A DNA stretch of 64,000 nucleotides from Turicibacter bilis (GTDB taxonomy: Bacteria; Bacillota_I; Bacilli_A; MOL361; Turicibacteraceae), in the NCBI RefSeq assembly GCF_024499055.1, contig NZ_CP071249.1, positions 124,001 through 188,000 of the forward strand, read 5' to 3'. Made by a program: the position numbers and the translations under genes. Within the stretch, counting starts at the first letter, position 1, and each line of letters starts with the position of its first letter. The notes under the pieces are model-generated. The model had not been told where the DNA came from. It did no database searches and saw only the letters and a list, made by a program, of their open reading frames with translations. This document shows positions 61,957 through 64,000 of this stretch, in pieces.

Positions 61957-62714
61957 CTCCATCCGTATTAGTTTCTTGGTATACTTTATTCAGTAGATGA
62001 GGGAAACATGTTAAGAAATCTAAGGTCATATAAAAGGAGTAGACAAGAGCAACGTTCTTTAAAAACGATAAAAATCTATCCAGATCGTGTGAAATATTTC
62101 CTAGAGATTTGATTTAACTTTAAAACTTATAGTGTGGATGCATAAATACGGAACGTCATTTCTAAATTCGAATAGATTTCTACTCCATACATACTAGTCG
62201 GAAAGAGAATCGTCACATTCATACCGAAAAGAATATCAAATTGTTCGTTTCATTCCTATTTAATATTAAGATTTACTTGTCATTAGTCGTTTTAACTCAA
62301 ATTCCTTCATTATGAAGATAAGAATGAAACAAATCTTTCATGATCGGAGGCTCAAGATTACTACTTTTAAATCATTTGATTTGGTCTTACTATCCTACTA
62401 TTCGTTTCACGTTCAGTAGCGGGAATTGTTAAAATGATTGTGATAAGTAAACATGAATAAGTAATACAAGAACCTCAAACAAGCTCAATCAGCTGCATGA
62501 TAAAGTATAGTCATTTGCAATAATTTGAGTAGAATGGATAAGAATTTAATGATGACTAGTTAAAATCCTGTTATATGCCTCATCGCGCGGATAAGAAGAT
62601 TGAACGGTTGATGAGGAAAAAAGATTAAGGTGCTTACAAATTTTAACTGAAATACTAGCCAAAATGTATGGAATAAGATAAGATATTATAACGATAATAA
62701 TGTAAAGTGATAGA
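61957..62714 (+). other. 758-base gene-poor stretch
   Basis: All frames are broken by stops. The longest piece is a 34-codon frame at about 62008 (MLRNLRSYKRSRQEQ...), without ribosome binding site. No RNA motif, repeat or clear gene relic is recognised; a decayed gene is possible. Confidence 0.4.
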
Positions 62715-62729
62715 ATGGAGTCGTTGTTG

Positions 62730-63908
62730 ATGCTTACTAAATGGTTAACGAAACACTTAATTAAAAATAGTGATCAAGTCCAAGATGAAACGGTTCGAGA
62801 ACGATATATTTATGTGGCGGGCATGGTCGGAGTAGTGGCCAATGTCTTATTATTCATCATTAAATTTATCGTTGGAATGTTAGCAGGAAGTATTGCGGTG
62901 ATGGCAGATGCCTTTAATAATTTCTCTGACATGGCCTCATCTGTTATTACGATGGTCGGAGTTAAGTTAGCGAATCGTCCAGCCGATAAGGAACATCCAC
63001 ATGGACATGGGCGTATTGAATATATTTCGGCTTTAATTGTTGCTTTTATGGTTATGTTAGTTGGCGTACAATTTATTCAATCGTCGATTAATCGTATTTT
63101 AAATCCAAGTGAAATCAAGTTTGAATGGATTTCTTTTATTTTATTAGCAGTTTCTGTGTTAGTCAAACTGTGGCTGAGCCGATTTAACAAACAAATGGGA
63201 GAAACGATTCATTCAACAGCCTTAAAGGCCGCTTCTGTTGATGCGTTAGGGGATGTATTTACCTCAAGTACGGTGTTACTTTCATTTTTAGTGGCACGTT
63301 TTACAACGTTCCCCATTGACGGATATGCTGGGGTATTAGTAGCATGCTTTATTTTGTATGCGGGGTATTCATTAGTCAAAGAAACGATTAGTCCTTTACT
63401 AGGCGAAGCACCTGATGAAGAATTAGTGAATCAAATTTATGAACGTTTGTTATCGTTTGAATATGTCACAGGGGCACATGATTTAATGATTCATAACTAT
63501 GGTGTTGGACGTATCATTGCTTCAATCCACGCTGAAATTCCAGCTGATATCGATATCATGACGATTCATGATGTGATCGATGAGGCCGAGCGTCAAATCT
63601 CAGAGGAATTAAATTTACATTTAGTCATTCATATGGATCCTGTTTGTATTGAAACAGAAGAGATTAGAGTGATGAAAGCTGAATTAGAGAACATCATTAA
63701 CGAGCATGATGTGATTATGTCGATGCATGACTTTAGAATCATTGGGCACGAACCGAATAGAAATTTAATCTTTGACTTAGTTGTTGATGGTTCAAAGTTA
63801 ACAAAAGAAATCACGGAACAGAGTATCAAAGATGAAGTCACTCAGCGTATTCAAATGTCACATCCAAGCTATCGTTGTGTCATTGTCATTGATAAAATTT
63901 ATACGTAA
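62730..63908 (+). CDS. Cation diffusion facilitator (metal exporter)
   Basis: The 392-residue protein has six membrane helices and the CDF metal site: ADAFNNFSDMASS (helix 2, Asp residues) and ASVDALGDVFTSS (helix 5), plus DKEHPHGHGR between helices 2 and 3. The C-terminal part holds the cytoplasmic dimer domain, followed by an extra segment of about 70 residues as in MamM/YdfM-type members. It exports Zn, Mn, Fe or Co by proton antiport. ATG 62730 after GGAG is chosen over 62715, which has no site. Confidence 0.9.
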   Translation: MLTKWLTKHLIKNSDQVQDETVRERYIYVAGMVGVVANVLLFIIKFIVGMLAGSIAVMADAFNNFSDMASSVITMVGVKLANRPADKEHPHGHGRIEYISALIVAFMVMLVGVQFIQSSINRILNPSEIKFEWISFILLAVSVLVKLWLSRFNKQMGETIHSTALKAASVDALGDVFTSSTVLLSFLVARFTTFPIDGYAGVLVACFILYAGYSLVKETISPLLGEAPDEELVNQIYERLLSFEYVTGAHDLMIHNYGVGRIIASIHAEIPADIDIMTIHDVIDEAERQISEELNLHLVIHMDPVCIETEEIRVMKAELENIINEHDVIMSMHDFRIIGHEPNRNLIFDLVVDGSKLTKEITEQSIKDEVTQRIQMSHPSYRCVIVIDKIYT

Positions 63909-63960
63909 TAAAAAACTCATAGACTTACACATTAGGGTGTTTAGTCTATGAGCTTTTTAT
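63908..63960. terminator. terminator at the window end
   Basis: AACTCATAGACT and AGTCTATGAG pair across a 17-base loop, followed by CTTTTTAT. It also suits the converging gene at the edge. Confidence 0.85.
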
Positions 63961-64000
63961 TATAATGAGCAGCTTTCTAATACTGCTTCAATGTGACCAG
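63960..64000 (-). CDS. 3' end of a gene entering from the right
   Basis: The minus strand reads GHIEAVLESCSL before a TAA at 63962-63960, directly followed by the shared terminator. The short piece cannot be named. Confidence 0.4.
   Translation of the reverse strand, partial: GHIEAVLESCSL

Overview
The window reads as chromosome of a low-GC, Gram-positive, spore-forming anaerobe of the Bacillota. The signs are AT-rich codon use, strong AGGAGG-type ribosome binding sites, many intrinsic terminators, two CotX-type spore-coat genes, sortase and lipoprotein genes, and an anaerobic sulfite reductase operon. A Turicibacter-like gut Firmicute fits best, but that is an inference from general character, not a database match. 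No rRNA, tRNA, CRISPR array or insertion sequence was seen.

Positions 1-12000 hold mixed housekeeping and accessory genes: a DUF218 protein, an ArsR metal sensor, a short holin plus amidase pair, a YgjP metallopeptidase, an ammonium transporter gene cut by one in-frame amber codon, a ComEC-like hydrolase, an orphan peptide-binding protein and an ABC-F ATPase. Positions 12000-26100 carry a nuclease-helicase fusion, a MarR-controlled heterodimeric multidrug exporter, a small sugar-phosphate transferase without its catalytic acid pair, peptidase T, signal peptidase I, an RluA-type pseudouridine synthase, cytidine deaminase, a ParB-like protein, an Mrr-like membrane protein, a decayed methyltransferase and an alternative sigma-70 factor.

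Positions 26100-38500 hold a pirin, two CotX-type coat genes, galE, VanZ, a YkyA lipoprotein, a GNAT acetyltransferase, a YjeM permease, the TldD/TldE pair, and a small sortase-anchored protein followed by a frameshifted class D sortase gene. Positions 38500-43200 form a probable iron-regulated unit: two near-perfect Fur boxes, a CydDC-like ABC exporter, a YgbA family protein, a DUF454 protein and a small histidine-bearing membrane protein.

Positions 43600-60500 are the most coherent part. A Crp/Fnr regulator faces two matched Crp-type boxes placed for activation of asrABC (sulfite reductase). Next come a NarB/NasC-type molybdoenzyme, its ferredoxin partner, a flavin reductase and a TDT-family anion channel. 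A structured leader with competing terminator and antiterminator pairings (candidate molybdenum-cofactor riboswitch) then precedes a long cofactor operon: a molybdopterin-binding protein, moeA, moaC, modB, modC, a mobA-mobB fusion, moaA, a MOSC protein, modA and mogA. The operon supplies molybdate uptake and bis-MGD cofactor for the molybdoenzyme; moaD and moaE are absent here. The window ends with a small membrane protein, a threonine aldolase, a long empty stretch and a cation diffusion facilitator.

The most unusual signals are: the leader RNA at 52010-52195; three genes (31254, 60643, 61920) whose Shine-Dalgarno sequence is split from the start codon by a hairpin that would restore normal spacing; the Fur-linked CydDC/YgbA unit; the amber-interrupted amtB; and the dyad-less sugar transferase.
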